Below, in pieces: positions 23,030 to 34,837 of a stretch of DNA of 60,000 bases; the first letter of the stretch is position 1, and each line of letters opens with the position of its first letter. This DNA is from Cryptomeria japonica. Its lineage: Eukaryota; Streptophyta; Pinopsida; Cupressales; Cupressaceae. The translations under genes and the position numbers were made by a program. The notes under the pieces were generated by a model. The model did not search any database. It was not told the DNA's origin and saw nothing but the letters and a program-made list of their open reading frames with translations. The stretch spans positions 612,497,755-612,557,754 of the forward strand of contig NC_081409.1 in the NCBI RefSeq assembly GCF_030272615.1, written 5' to 3'.

Positions 23030-23480
23030 GAAAATCTTCCAAGTGGGTTTCATGCACTACTACAAATGATATTGCCCATTTGGACAACACATCCACCACC
23101 TCATTGCCAGTCCTTCTCACATGAGTGACCTTGTAATTCCTGAAAATATTTAAATCTTTTTGGATTTTACAGATATAATTATTTAAAATCTAGGCATTTG
23201 TTTCACCTTTGATGATTGCATTAATGATGATTTGTGAATCCCCTTCAAGGTGTAAATTTTGTACTCCAAATTTCAATCCCCACTGAACCACCAATAAGGC
23301 TGCATGGGCCTCCGCTTCATTATTTGTACCCCTCTCGAGTCTTTGAGCTCCCATCCTCACAATATTACTATACCAATCTCTAATAACAACCCTTGCTCCT
23401 GAGACACCCAGATTGCCTTTAGAGGATCCATCGAAGTTTGCCTTATACTACCCTTGCTGCGGCAATTCCCATTTTACTTT
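23030..23480 (-). pseudogene. LINE C RNase H domain
   Basis: Minus-strand frame VKWELPQQG, YKANFDGSSKGNLG, ERGTNNEAEAHAALL, LHLEGDSQIIINAI, then VRRTGNEVVDVLSKWA. The three acidic catalytic residues (NFD, NEAEA, EGDS) are all present. It has in-frame stops (for example after QQG and after GETNA), so it is not functional. RNase H at the ORF2 end marks the plant L1 lineage seen also in LINE B and LINE D. Confidence 0.8.
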
Positions 23481-23528
23481 GGGTGAAGGGGAAGAAGTTG
23501 GATCAACCTGAGAAGGCCCATGAACGGG

Positions 23529-24750
23529 CCAATTTGCCAAAAAATCTTATCTTCTTACAAGTTATACTATTCTTTTATTTGGCTCTTCAATAGCTATCAA
23601 ATTAATGATATTCAGAAGAAGATTAGGAAGTTTTTGTGGTCAGATGGCAAAGGAAATATAAAGAAACACTCTATCAAATGGGAATGGTGTTGTCTGGACA
23701 AGATGTATGGGGGCTTGGGGTTAAAGGATTTAAGGGTGTATGCTATAGCTCTTGCTGTTAAACAGTACCTGTTGGAAGGAAATGAGCCCTAGAAAGTACT
23801 AGTTATTTACAATATTCAGCATGGTGTCCCTAAGAAGGCCAAGATTTGGAAGATGCTTCCCTTCTATGACTTGCTGACTTGCAATTTCCCAATGTTTCCT
23901 GCAGGGTCTAGAATCTTTAGAAGCATATGGAAAGCTTGGGAATTGGTAAAGAGTAATGTGAATTATGGCGGTATTCTGGACTGCAACAATAACATTCATG
24001 CATAAAGATCCATATGGTGGAACCTTGAGCATAAAGGCAAACCTTTAGCATTGCTACAAGGCAGCTTTGCTAAGAGTCGATCCTCTAAAGGGATAAGGTG
24101 TTTTAATGACATTCTAATTAGTGGCCACCTAAAATCTTGGGCCTCTCTGAGTTGTCAAAAAAATCTCCCTCCCTCCAACTGGAGGAAATATTCTTCTCTT
24201 AGGGAGGCTTGTGCAATCATTCAATTGCCCACAAAATGTATCCAATATAGTGAGAGCTGTAAAAATCTTAAATGGATTCATGGCACTCCTATTCAAAATC
24301 TAAATACTAAAACTATTTATAAAACATTAAGTAATAAGATTTATATCTTTGAGTACATTAATATGGCTGGGAAAAATTCTATAACTGGTAAATAAAGGCT
24401 GAATATTTTTAAACAACTTTGGTCTAGAACCCTTGAACCAAAAAAACTATGTTGTAAGTGACTTTTGATCCTTCGAAAAACTGCCCTATAAAAGTAGTCA
24501 TTCTGACATTGAAATTTGCAGCATTTGCAAGCAGACTGAAACAATAAGGCATATATTTTTTGATCGTTTTTATGCTAAAGAATTCTGGAATTTATTTTGT
24601 TCTGAATTAAAGTGTTAAGGAGCACTATTAATTGGAAAGAGATATTAATTGGGAATGTGAATGTATTGAATAAAGAAAACGAATTATTTTGATTAATCTT
24701 TTCTGCCAAAATTTAATGAATAATATGGCTTGCAAGGAATGAGGATCAAA
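23529..24750 (+). pseudogene. LINE A: reverse transcriptase thumb and zinc-finger region
   Basis: Resumes after LINE C with SSYKLYYSFIWLFNSYQIND and continues QKKIRKFLWSDG, KWEWCCLDKMYGGLGLKDLR, then a second open part at 24051-24395. A Cys/His cluster of the zf-RVT type (CSICKQTETIRHIFFDCFY) lies near 24515-24575. Frames are interrupted by stops. The last readable part is IIWLARNEDQRCHLL near 24740. Confidence 0.75.
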
Positions 24751-24751
24751 G

Positions 24752-25156
24752 ATGTCACTTACTGAGTCTTGCAAAAGACTTGTGTTTCATACTGTTTCAT
24801 TGCAGGTTACTTTGACCATGGAGATATCCAAGTCCAAATATATGAAGCTATTGAATGATGGCACTGTTAGAGTTAACAAGTCTGAAATAAGGTATGGGCA
24901 GACATCGCCTTTCAACAAAACTGAGAAAACTCCATTTTTGAGAGGATACCTGGACCTTCAGATGAGATATAATACTAGTGTAACTCCTGAGAAACCGAAC
25001 AAGGACCTTGGAGTTCAAGGCAAAGCACAGTTCCACATCAACAAAGGTGAAGACTTTACTATTGAAGTTGTCAGATCCAGTGATGAGACTTCTGCCATAG
25101 AGCCTCCCATTGGGAGGAAAGATTTGGACAAGTACAGTGATAGTAGAAACTGCTAG
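24752..25156 (+). other. Unidentified 134-codon ORF after LINE A
   Basis: An open frame beginning MSLTESCKRLVFHTVSLQVT with hydrophilic sequence (SKYMKLLNDGTVRVNKSEIR, then GRKDLDKYSDSRNC at the end). It overlaps the end of LINE A, so it may be LINE 3' sequence or an older exon-like piece. No family recognised. An A-rich tract at 25421-25448 could be the tail of LINE A. Confidence 0.3.
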
Positions 25157-26089
25157 AATGCAGTTGACTTCGTCTATGATGTAATGGATATGTATAGGAC
25201 TATGTATGACTGATATAATATGTATCCTTTTGGGATTGCAGCTGCTTCATTAAGTATACTTTTTTTTGTATATCAGCAGCATCTTCCTTTCTACGCTTCT
25301 ACAGACTATACAGTTGAGCATGAACTGAGACCTTACGTGGTCTCCCCTTATTTTTGCAGCCTCATGTGCTGATTTGAAACTCAATCATTGCGTATTTCAG
25401 AGGTTTTCAAACTATCTTTAATATTAAAAAATAAATAAAATAAAAACAATCTCATTTTGCCATTTTCCAATTTGTGAATAAGACAAAGACAGAGAACAAC
25501 TATGAGAAGAGAAGAGAACAGCAATGAGAAGAAAGCAAGAGAACATCAAATCTTTTTCATTTGAGGTGAATTTAAATCCATTGTTCATTTGCTCAAATTC
25601 CTTTGCTTTAATTATTTTTTTTTAAAGTTCCAGAGAGTTTTTTGTTTAATCATTAATGTTTTCACTACAAAAAGACAACTAGTAGTGAGGTTGATGAGCT
25701 TCAAATTCAACAAAGAAGTCGTAGAAGTTTGTTGGGGGCTCTTCTAGGAGTGGAAGTGTTGCAGTGACTATCAGTTCAGGTAACCCATTTGAATGCTCTT
25801 TTGAACTCCTCAAAACCAATGTAAAAGGCCCAATTAATTCAAAAAGCCCCTTTTAAAATTTGCAACAGCAACAAACAAAGACAAAAAAATATACAGAGGG
25901 TAGTAGAATATGGCTATGTCATTTGTCCAACAAATGCTATAGGGGCAGCTATACAAGAGTTTATTCTCATCTTTTGTGCATAAGTGGGCAAGAGAAAAAA
26001 GATTGTGAAAAATAACTCTAACTGAGAAGGCCAATGACTGAATTGTATATGGAAGGGAGTCAAAAAATAAGGTATAATACATAGAGACT
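25157..26089. other. Unassigned sequence between LINE A and the hAT copy
   Basis: Holds an A/T-rich tract (25421-25448) and purine-rich GAGAAGAGAAGAGAACAGC-type sequence near 25500. It may include the decayed N-terminal part of the following hAT element, but no BED zinc finger was recognised. Confidence 0.4.
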
Positions 26090-27720
26090 ATGCAGCCTAC
26101 TATGTCACTGCCTATCCTAACTATAGATGTTGGAAATCAAAGGAGAGAGGTTCATACCAAGGAAAAGGCTACTAGTGTGCCAGAATGTTTAATATCAAAT
26201 CACAAGAGGTGGATAGGTCTTCTATTGCTGAATTTTCCTTTTCCCATACCATACCAATTCATGGGACACATTCTCCCTATTTCAAACAAATGTTCAAAGA
26301 TGCAATTATTGCTGATCCCTTATTCACCCCCTACAGAAAATAAGTTACGCACCACCCTCCTTAATAGAGAGTATTCTAAGGTGAGTGTGGTAATGGAGTA
26401 AGTGAGGCAAACTTGAATAAACAATGGTTTCTCTATCATCATGGATGGATGGACCAATATTAGACATCGGCCAGACATCAATATCGTTGTCACATGTTCA
26501 ATTGGTTCTTATTTTCTTAAGAGGTATTGATTATTCGGAGAAGAGAAAGAATGCAAACTTCCAATTTCAAATTCTGAAGGATACCATAGAAGAGATTGGA
26601 CCCTTTAATGTTGTCAAGTGGTAACTGATTCAACCAGTGTATATAAGTTAATTGACTTGATGGTGGAGGGTGTTTACAAGCACATTTTTTGAGCCCCATG
26701 TTGTGTTCATGTATCGAACAACACATTGAAAGACATTGGGAAGATATGTTTGGTGAAGGCAGTGTTAGCAAAAGCTAGAGACACACAAATGTCCATTTGC
26801 AACCATCACACCTCACTTGCATTGTTTGAGGCTTTTTCAATGAAGGAATTCCTCAAGCCCATGAATGGTCAATCTGCCAACTACTTCATTTGTTAAAGAG
26901 GATGCCTGAGGTGCAAAGGCCAAGATACTTGAGATGTAGAAGCCTCTACAATTAATGATAGTTGTCCAAAAGGTAGTGCATTGCTAAAGGCAAACACAAT
27001 TGAAAGAGGCAAACACAATTGAAAGAAAAAAACATGAAACAAAAGATCCTTGATGTTGATTGGTAGTCCAAAATGAGGTAAGAAATTGTTGGTTTTATTG
27101 TTAAGTTATTAAATGATTATTTTATCAATGTTTCTAAATCATAAATTATTTTCACTCTTTGTAAGAGAATTCACTTTGTCATTTGAGTCTTAATCTTTTT
27201 TTTGAATTTTAACTTTGTAACAGAATTCACTTTGTCATTTGAGTCTTAAATCTTTTTTTGAATTTTAACTTTCATAGCTTGTTTAATGTTTGCTCCTTCG
27301 TCTCACCTATTATGTGAATCATAAGAGATGTTGCTATAGACTCTCCTAACCTTGGAGAAATTTATGAGACATATGATAGCATGTTTAGACACATGAAGAA
27401 AGAAATTCATAGCAAGGATCCTCCTTTGGAACTTTATTAGGAGCATAATAGGCCCATTGTGACACAACAGTGAACCACTATGAATACTCTTCTTCATAAG
27501 GCAACCTATGCTCCAAATCTCAAATGACATTCAACTTGGCCTAGGCAAGTGCCTTAATCTCATGAAGAGGTGGAAAAAAATGACTCATGAAAGCCCTTTA
27601 AAAAATGTATACTGATTAGGAGTCTTCCTTCTCATACAATGACTAGCCTTTGTCAATATTCATGGTCTAACATTCAACAAACTAGAGGCAAGGATGAATA
27701 GAGCTATATTAGCTCAAACC
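26090..27720 (+). pseudogene. hAT transposase remnant with DUF659-like region
   Basis: In shifting frames: TENKLRTTLLNREY near 26340, GFSIIMDGWTNIRHRPDINI and VVTCSIGSYFLK near 26430-26520, FQILKDTIEEIGPFNVV, VVTDSTSVYKLIDLMVEGVY and a PCCVHVSNNTLKDIGK block near 26700. This is the order of a plant hAT transposase: LRTTLL, then the DUF659 block with DGWTD, then TDNA.., then PCxAHxLNLxLxDIGK. A further block near 27330-27430 (PNLGEIYETYDSMFRHMKKE) fits the region before the dimerisation domain. Stops and frameshifts throughout. Confidence 0.75.
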
Positions 27721-27976
27721 GACCCTATTAAAAGGTAGATGTGGCATGTCATGGCAAGAATACACCAAAGTTAAAAAATAATTGCCACTCGCCTCCTTTT
27801 ACAAGTTGTCAATTTTTCTACCACAAATAGGAGTTGATCACAACCTTATTCAATTAGTCAAAAGAAATAGGCTTAACTCGATGAGTGAAAAAGCTAGTGG
27901 CTACGCAAAGTGCCTTGCAACATCAAAATTAAAAAACTCCCAAGTATCATCATACTTGAACCACACATTGGAATGT

Positions 27977-28330
27977 TGTAATGTCCCCATTTTATAGGGA
28001 TTTAATAATAAATATTAATAACAAAATTAAAAGAAGAAAAATAAAATTGAAAAGAATAAAATTAAAATAATTAAAACTTAGTTAAGTTTAATGAATGGTC
28101 AAAAGGCATGAAAAGAAACGTTGTGACCTCCTCAAACATGAGGTATAAAAGGGAGAAGAGAACTTCATTAGAAACAACAAGTTTAATCTACAATCAGAAG
28201 TGCAGATCTGAATTAAATAAGACAACAATGAGGAGAAATGACCCTTTTACAGGGATCTCTCTAAAGAGATATGTCTTCCCAATGAAATATGAGGGTATAT
28301 AAAGAGTAAGCAATTAATATAGAGGGGAGG
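27977..28330 (+). mobile_element. LTR head, TGTAATGTCCCC family
   Basis: Begins TGTAATGTCCCCATTTTATA at 27977, where hAT-like sequence ends, and includes a TATA box (GAGGTATAAAAGGG, about 28141). It runs into the LINE B leader near 28331 with no matching end, so it is probably truncated. Confidence 0.45.
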
Positions 28331-28651
28331 GATATGGAGAAAAGGAAGAAACTGTGGAGCATAAGAATGAAGGAAGGATTGCTTGCGAGGGAGGAGAGAT
28401 GGCTATGTGTGTGTGTGTGTGTCGTGCTAGGGCCGACGTGCCCTAGCTTGTGTCCTGCTTGCTTCGTTCCAGCGGCGGGGGGGGGGTCGATTTTTGCTTG
28501 CCCGTGGTCGGGTTTTCTGGTCTGCCGCAAGGTTTTTTTTTGCAACCCTTTCTGTTTCTTCTGCTCTGGGTTCCCGTTGGGGTGTGTGGGGTTTTGGGGT
28601 TGGGTTTTCCGCCCCTTGTCTTTTTCTTCTTTTGGTATTTTCTTTGGATCC

Positions 28652-29824
28652 ATGGAGAATAGAGGATTATCCTCTTCTCAGATGGTCTCTGGAGATCTGG
28701 ATATGGCGGATCCATCTCTTTTGATGCATGCATGTGGAAAGGAACACATTGGTCATTCCCGATCAGGGGCAAGCGTCTCTTCTTCGAAAGAGTCTTTTCG
28801 CATGAAAAAGGTGAATGGTTGTTTGGAGAGATCCCAAGATCGTCCAGTTCTGGTTATTCAACCTGAGCAAATTTCAGAGGATGTTGAATATTGGTGCAAT
28901 CATGCTCTCATATGCAAATTTATTGGTCTTCGCCTCTCTATACCTGTTTTAGAGTCTTGGGCACGATGTGTCTGGAATCCTAAAGGAGACATGGAGCTAC
29001 TTATGGCAGCCAATAACTATTTTCTGGTTATTTTTTCCAACCTGGCAGAATGGAACAAGGCTTTTGAGGGTGGCCCTTATTTTTTCAACCAGGTGGGACT
29101 CTTTATCAAACCTTGGCATATTGGCTTTAATTCTGCTGAGGAGCTTCCCTCTCGTGTGCCCGTGTGGATCTGATTGCCGAGGCTTCCGTTGGAATTCTGG
29201 AGAGAAGATATTCTTCACTCAATCTCACTGCTTCTTGGTAAACCTGTGGGTTCAGCTTCACAAACTCGAGATCAAAAGGTAATTTCCTACGCTTGTATAT
29301 GTGTAGAAGTTGATTTAAATAATCCTTTGCTAGACTCTATGGAAATCTGTTTGGGGACATCTTCTTGGATCCAACAATTGGACTATGAGACCCTACCATT
29401 TAGATGCAGAATTTGTCATGAATATGGTCATTTACAGCGGAGATGTCCCAGAAATAAATCTTCTAAACGAGGTGTTTCCGATCCTCCTCACTCTGCTCTA
29501 GGGGAAGATAAGGGGAAAGCCGCTATGCCTAATGGTCTTGCTGATAAAGATGGCTTCATTCCTGTCAAACCTCGGAATAAAGACAAGAGAAACAAGAGAA
29601 CCTGGTTGGATAGGCAAAATGATGACACCCTAAATAAGTTTGAGGTTCTAGAGGATTTGGTCCAAGAGGAAGGAGTTCTAGTTGAAATGTCCTTGGGTGT
29701 CCAATTTCAGCATGAGGTGTTGGATGGGGATTCCAAGAAAGAGGGCCCTATCTTTGGAGAATCAATAGGATGTTCAAATGGTTATGGATTTGCCTTCCCA
29801 TGTTCAGGACAACAGATATCTTAG
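28652..29824 (+). pseudogene. LINE B ORF1 (gag-like, DUF4283 type, zinc knuckle)
   Basis: Start at the ATG after GGATCC (MENRGLSSSQM). Readable for about 390 codons with a single in-frame TGA at 29171-29173, inside VPVWI-stop-LPRLPLEFW, where the family has a positively charged residue. The middle block (CKFIGLRLSIPVLESW ... FSNLAEWNKAFEGGPYFFNQ) is the DUF4283 RNA-binding-like region and the later CRICHEYGHLQRRC is a CCHC zinc knuckle. It would bind LINE RNA to form the ribonucleoprotein. One C-to-T change explains the stop. Confidence 0.85.
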
Positions 29825-30082
29825 TGAGTCACAGGTCCTTGAAGGTGCAGTGGTCATGGCGTCTACTCCTCCTTCCACTATAGTGGCCCCAAGTTCAGTG
29901 AAGAGTAATAAAGCCCCACCTGTTTTAGGCTTGCAACAGAAGACCCTCAAAAAGGATTCTTTAGACAAACCTTTAAGGAGTGGACGAAAAACGGATCAGG
30001 AAAAGGTTAAGCTTATTGGTGATACTTTGGTTGAGTCGGGGTCTGTGAAGCCCATTGATTCCCACTTCTCTCAAGCACATAA

Positions 30083-31737
30083 ATGATTGTGCTCTCATGG
30101 AATGTAAGGGGGTTGAATGGCATCCCTAGACAAAAGGTTGTTCGCAGATTAATTGACTCTGAGTCCCCTGATGTTGTTTTTATTCAGGAAACCAAGCTTT
30201 CAGTGGATGGTTTGGACAGTTGTGCTTTGTGTGTCTAGCCCCAGGGCCTTTGGCAGGGAATGAGCTCTCATGGCAGTTCACGAGGGGTTGCTTGCTTCTA
30301 GAACCCGAGGAAAGTTTCCCCTTTGTGGTGGTTTTCTAGCAGGTCTTCAATTTCTATGGTCGCTTCTAGCTTTGAGACTGGAGAAAGATGCCTCTTCTTT
30401 AATATTTATGCTCCTACTGATCTTGTGGGTAAGTCTCATCTTTGGGCTCACATCAATCTTGTTTGGGCTCAGGATCCTTTTCTCCCCTGGATTTTGGCTG
30501 GAGATTTTAATGCCGTTACTAGTTTGGAGGAAAAGCGAGGTGGGTTATTCAGGCTTGATCCTTCCTCAAATTTACTCAGAGATAATATTGGTCTCTTGAA
30601 TCTCATTGATGTGAAGCCAATTAATGGTGTCTTTACTTGGAATAATAGGAGGAGTGGTGTTGAGGCTATCTCTGAAAGGCTTGATAGATTTTTGGTTTCC
30701 TGCTATTGGGTGTATGATAGGTGGTCCACCAGTTCAGAAATTCTTGATTGGAGGGGTTCTGATCATTGGCCTATTAAGCTTTCTATTACATCTTTTAGAA
30801 CCTCCAAAAATCCCTCTTTCAAATTTCAACTGATGTGGCTTCGTGATCTGTCATTGAGGGATCTTATGGTTGATTGGTGGTATGAAGGGGTGCCTACCCA
30901 CGGGCGGGCTATGTACTCCTTTGGGAAGAGATTACAACATGTAAAATACAAGTTGAAGAGGTAGAATAAACAATGTTTTGGGAATTTGCATAGACACAAG
31001 ATGGCAGCTCAATCCAAGCTGGATGAGGTTACGCATCAAATTAGGGATCAAGGGATGACTGTGGAGCTCAGTATGGCCGAGTCCCTTGCTCTAAAGGACT
31101 TAGAAGAGTGGGATTTGCGTGAGAAGATATTTTGGAAACAAAAGTCTCGTGTGGATTGGCTCCGAGAAGGTGATAGAAACACAGCTTTTTTTCATAATTT
31201 TATTAAGGCTCGGAGGTATGGTAACTCTATTACCTCTCTCATTTCTTCAGAAGGGGTTCATCTTTCATCAAAAGAAGAAATTGCTACAAAAGTTGTCAGT
31301 TTTTTTTCTAATTTGTTTACCAAAGAGGATCCTGAAGCTATGGTGGAAGAGAGGCCCATTTTGAACTGTATTCCCCCTCTTGTCTCTGTTGAAATGAATG
31401 ATGCTCTCTTGCACCCCATTTTGTTGTCTGAACTTGAGGGGGTTGTGTTTCAAATGAAAAAAGGCAAGGCTCCTGGCCCTGACGGGTTTCCTATTGAGTT
31501 TTTTCAAGAATTTTGGGAGATTATAAAGTATGATCTTCTAGATTTGGTTCAAGAATCACATAGGAATAAACAAATGCTCAAATCTATGAATTCTACCTTC
31601 TTGGCTCTCATTCCTAAGAAGGAGGGGGCTAATAGCTTGGATCAATACAGGCCTATTGCTTTATGTAATGTTGTCTACAAGATAATCACTAAATTGATTG
31701 TTGAACGACTCAAACCTCTCCTCTGCACTTTGGTTTC
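30083..31737 (+). pseudogene. LINE B ORF2, first part: endonuclease and start of reverse transcriptase
   Basis: Starts MIVLSWNVRGLNG. APE motifs: SWNVRGLN, IQETKL, WILAGDFNAV near 30495, RLDRFLVS near 30680 and GSDHWPIKL near 30760. Linker and reverse transcriptase start: FWKQKSRVDWLREGDRNTAF, KGKAPGPDGFPIEFFQEFW near 31470 and QYRPIALCNVVYKIITKL near 31650. All are in one frame with only three stops (30236, 30299, 30962), two from TGG-type or CAG/CGA-type codons by transition. It is cut after Leu-Val-Ser at 31737 by E1. Confidence 0.9.
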
Positions 31738-32217
31738 TATTGTGACCATTTCAAACATCGCCCCATCAAAATGGGGACCCCCTTTTTTGGGGGGTCTTGC
31801 TTTCTCTTAGGAAGGTTTCTTCTCTGCTTGCTTGTTGTTTTGAGTGAGTTAGTGGTTGCCTGGGCTGGGTAGGTTAGGGTTTCCTTTGCAGAGCTCAACT
31901 AGGGTTTCTTTCAAAGCCAAATTTGACCTGGGCTTGGGAAAGTCATGTGTTGTCTGCCTTGAACCCTGATGTAATCTTAGAAGGATCTTGCCTTTCAAGA
32001 GATGGAAAATGTATAGATTGTGCAAAGGGTTGAAGGGTTTGAGTCAGGATTGGTCAAAGTTGTAGGTTTTTAGGTCAGAGTCTTGTCTTCTGTCGAGTCA
32101 GAGACAATTGAATGGAGCCAGTAAGCAAATAATAGACTTGAATGACAAAGAGAAGACTCAAGAGGATGAATCTAAGGCATGATGGGTGGAAAAGGTCAAG
32201 AAACTCGAGCTAATCGT

Positions 32218-33865
32218 GAATTTCGCTTCAGAGCGAAATTTCACAAAGGACCTAAGATTTCACCTAAGTCAAAGAGGTGTTGAGCAAATTTGCAAAGATA
32301 TGAAAGGAAATGCATCAAAGGGTTGAGTCTAAGGCAAGGTCGAGTCGAATCCAAGGTGAATTGAGCCAAGAATAGGAATTTTGCTCCTGACCCTTCCAAA
32401 GGGTCCAAAGCGAAATCCTCAATTTGACCCCCTATTTTGCCTAAGACGTTGAAAAGTGAGGATTTTGACTTAGGTGGATGGCGAATGGACTTGATTGTGG
32501 TGAGGAGAGGTGAGTTTGATCAAGTTTGAAGGTAAATTGAATGGAAGAAGTGAGAAATCAACCTAGAATAGGAATTTCGCTCCTGACCCTTCCAAAGGGT
32601 CCAGAGCGAAATTCCCCATAAGCACTTTTCTTCCTTGTTTAGACTAAAGCCTTGTTCCTTGGACATAGTGGGGGTAAATGGACATGTTCTTGCCTTAAGA
32701 AGTGAACAAAAGCATTGAAAAGTGAGGATTTTGTCCAAGATTGGGAATTTCGCTCCTGACCCTTCTAAAGGGTCCAGAGCGGAATTCTCCATAAACCTCA
32801 TTTTCTTCCTTGTTTAGGCCAATATTTTAGTTCCTTGGGCATATTTGAAAGTGGATTAACATGTCTTTGCCTTTTGAAGTGATGGAATGTGAAGGAGTGA
32901 AGGATTTTGTCCTAAATCGTGAATTTCGCTCCTGACCTTCCAAAGGGTCTAGATCGAAATTCTTGAAAACAGCTATTTTCCCCTTTGATGAGGTTAAATC
33001 CTTGGTTTCTATGGCGTGGTTGAAGGTGGATTGGTTTATATTAGCTTTGCAATGGAGATGGGAGTTGAACAAATGAAGAAATGAGCTCAAAACTTGAATT
33101 TCGCTCCTGACCCTTCCAAAGGGTCCAGAGCGAAATTCTCAAAATCTCTTCTTTCTTCAAATTTTATGTTAAGACAAGTGTTGATCAGGATGAATTAAGC
33201 TTGAATAGGCCCCTAGGCATGCCTTTGAATAGCTTGTGACCACCAAATGTAAAGGAATTGAGCTAAAACTTGAATTTCGCTCCTAACCTTTCCAAAGGGT
33301 CCAGAGCGAAATCCTAAATAGGTCCCGTCCCTGGCCATGGTTTTGAGCGAATTTCTCCTTTCAAGCCTTCCTAAGGATAGAACAAGTGTTTCTTCATGAA
33401 AGAGGAATCCAAAGGTGAAAATTATGACAAAGCAAGGTAAGAAGAAAGTAGAATTCAACCTAAAGGAAGAAAATCGCTCCTGACCCTTCCAAAGGGTCCA
33501 GAGCGAATTTCTTCACCAAACACTATTCCTTGCTCCAATCAACAAGCTAGTGCATTCCTAATCAATTTTGAAGCCTATAGACTTGTTCTTGATGACTTAA
33601 GGGATGAAGAATGAAGCTAAGAGAGGGAAAATCAAGCAAATAATGAATTTCGCTCCTGATCCTTCCAAAGGGTCCAGAGCGAAATTCTTAAAATCACCTA
33701 ATTTGCTCATGATGGAGGCTAAGATATGGATTCATAGGCCTTGGTTGAGAGAAGACTAGTGCATACTTGCCTTGGGAAGCAATTTGGGGTAAAGAAATGA
33801 TGTAATTTGGACCTAATCATGAAAATCACTCCTGACCCTTCCAGAGGGTCCAAGGCGAAATCCTT
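32218..33865 (+). repeat. E1 hairpin array, period about 175 bp
   Basis: Units with near-palindromic core: GAATTTCGCTC, then CTGACCCTTCC, then AAAGGGTCCAG, then AGCGAAATTC. Cores start at about 32375, 32571, 32744, 32921, 33096, 33272, 33469, 33645 and 33821, that is steps of 173-177 with two of about 197. A shortened core lies at 32219. Spacers are diverged but recognisably related, so this is a decayed tandem array in which the hairpin has stayed conserved. Confidence 0.85.
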
Positions 33866-34324
33866 TGAAATCCCTATTTTTCACCTTGTTTGAGCTAGGT
33901 AAAAGGTAAATTGCAAGGACATTGAGAGGTTAAGGATCAAGATGGTGAAATAATGGAAAGATGGAGTGAATGGAGTAAAATGGCAAACATCAAATCTTGA
34001 ATAAACTTCAACATCTCCTAGGGTTGCCTATGTCTCTTCAAAAGATTCACAAGCAAGTCACATTCAAAACACATTATTCCTCTCCTAAATTGCTAATCAA
34101 ACCTCATTTTGAATAAATAATGAAAATCTGCCTTCATTAAACACTTGTCAGATAGGCCAAATTGATCTTTGAGATTTAAAATTCAAAAAAAAAAAATTCA
34201 CTCTTTGCCACCCAAGATTTTTTTTTAAGCTTTATTGCTAGCCCGGCCACCTTAGAGATGGATTTTTTTAATTGTATTTGTTTATTTAAGAGGTCGGCCT
34301 CTTTGAAAAGGGATGAAAGCGCCC

Positions 34325-34331
34325 TATAAAG
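34325..34331 (+). promoter_or_regulatory. Possible internal promoter of the E1 ORF (TATAAAG)
   Basis: GCCCTATAAAGG about 510 bp before the ORF start. Downstream lie AAGGTATGTG (candidate donor, about 34600) and TTTTTGTAGG (candidate acceptor, about 34822-34831) just before the ATG at 34838, suggesting a leader intron. Sequence-only inference. Confidence 0.35.
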
Positions 34332-34837
34332 GAAAGTAATTTTGCAATCATTAATCAGTCATTCATACTTTCTTCCTAAGCAAATTTGAGTAGCAGAACT
34401 GGAGGAGCGAATTGCAGCAGGTGTAGACGAATTTCTGATCTAGGAAGGCTGGTCAAGGTCTGAATCTGCAAAGGCGAACCTGAGGTGCAGACCTGAAGCT
34501 TTTGACCCCCTTTGAATATCACTTGGAAGGAAGGCTAATCCAGCAGCAATCTCCCTTTTTTATCTATCTTTTCAGGTTGATAATTAGAAATCAAGGATAA
34601 GGTATGTGCAATCTGATTTTTGAAGATGTATTGAAGGTCTGATTCAAATTTCTATATCAATCTTCTTAAGGTTAGGTCTTCAATAATCTAGTTTGATTTG
34701 AAGGTGATGTCAATTTGAAAATTCATAATTTAAGGTTTATCATTTTATTTTCAAATTAAAATTCAATTAAGAGATCTCAAATCACCTATCTAGGGTACTA
34801 TACCTAAACCTAACTTAAGCCTTTTTGTAGGTAGCAA

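Larger units (their letters stand above)
21783..23528 (-). mobile_element. LINE C: 5'-truncated LINE in reverse orientation
   Basis: Flanked by a 20-bp target duplication (21763-21782 and 23529-23548, starting CCAA and ending AAAAAATCTT, two or three mismatches), typical of LINE insertion. The minus strand ends in an A-rich tail (plus-strand TTTTTTAGTTTATTTTATTA at 21781). Only the 3' 1.75 kb is present: the RNase H domain, then 3' sequence. Removing it restores the LINE A frame (RIQIC.K.LSSYKLYYSF). Confidence 0.85.

Noticed and set aside
28261-28772. Long minus-strand ORFs opposite the LINE B leader and ORF1 start, and the N-terminal extension of ORF1 upstream of 28652
   Set aside because: Low-complexity products of the GT-, C- and T-rich leader. 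The ATG at 28652 is the natural ORF1 start; the frame above it is Cys/Phe/Gly-rich and untypical.
32218-33865. CRISPR-like array (regular palindromic repeats with spacers)
   Set aside because: This is plant nuclear DNA inside a gene intron. Units are diverged tandem copies with about 130-bp related spacers, not unique short spacers, and there are no cas genes.
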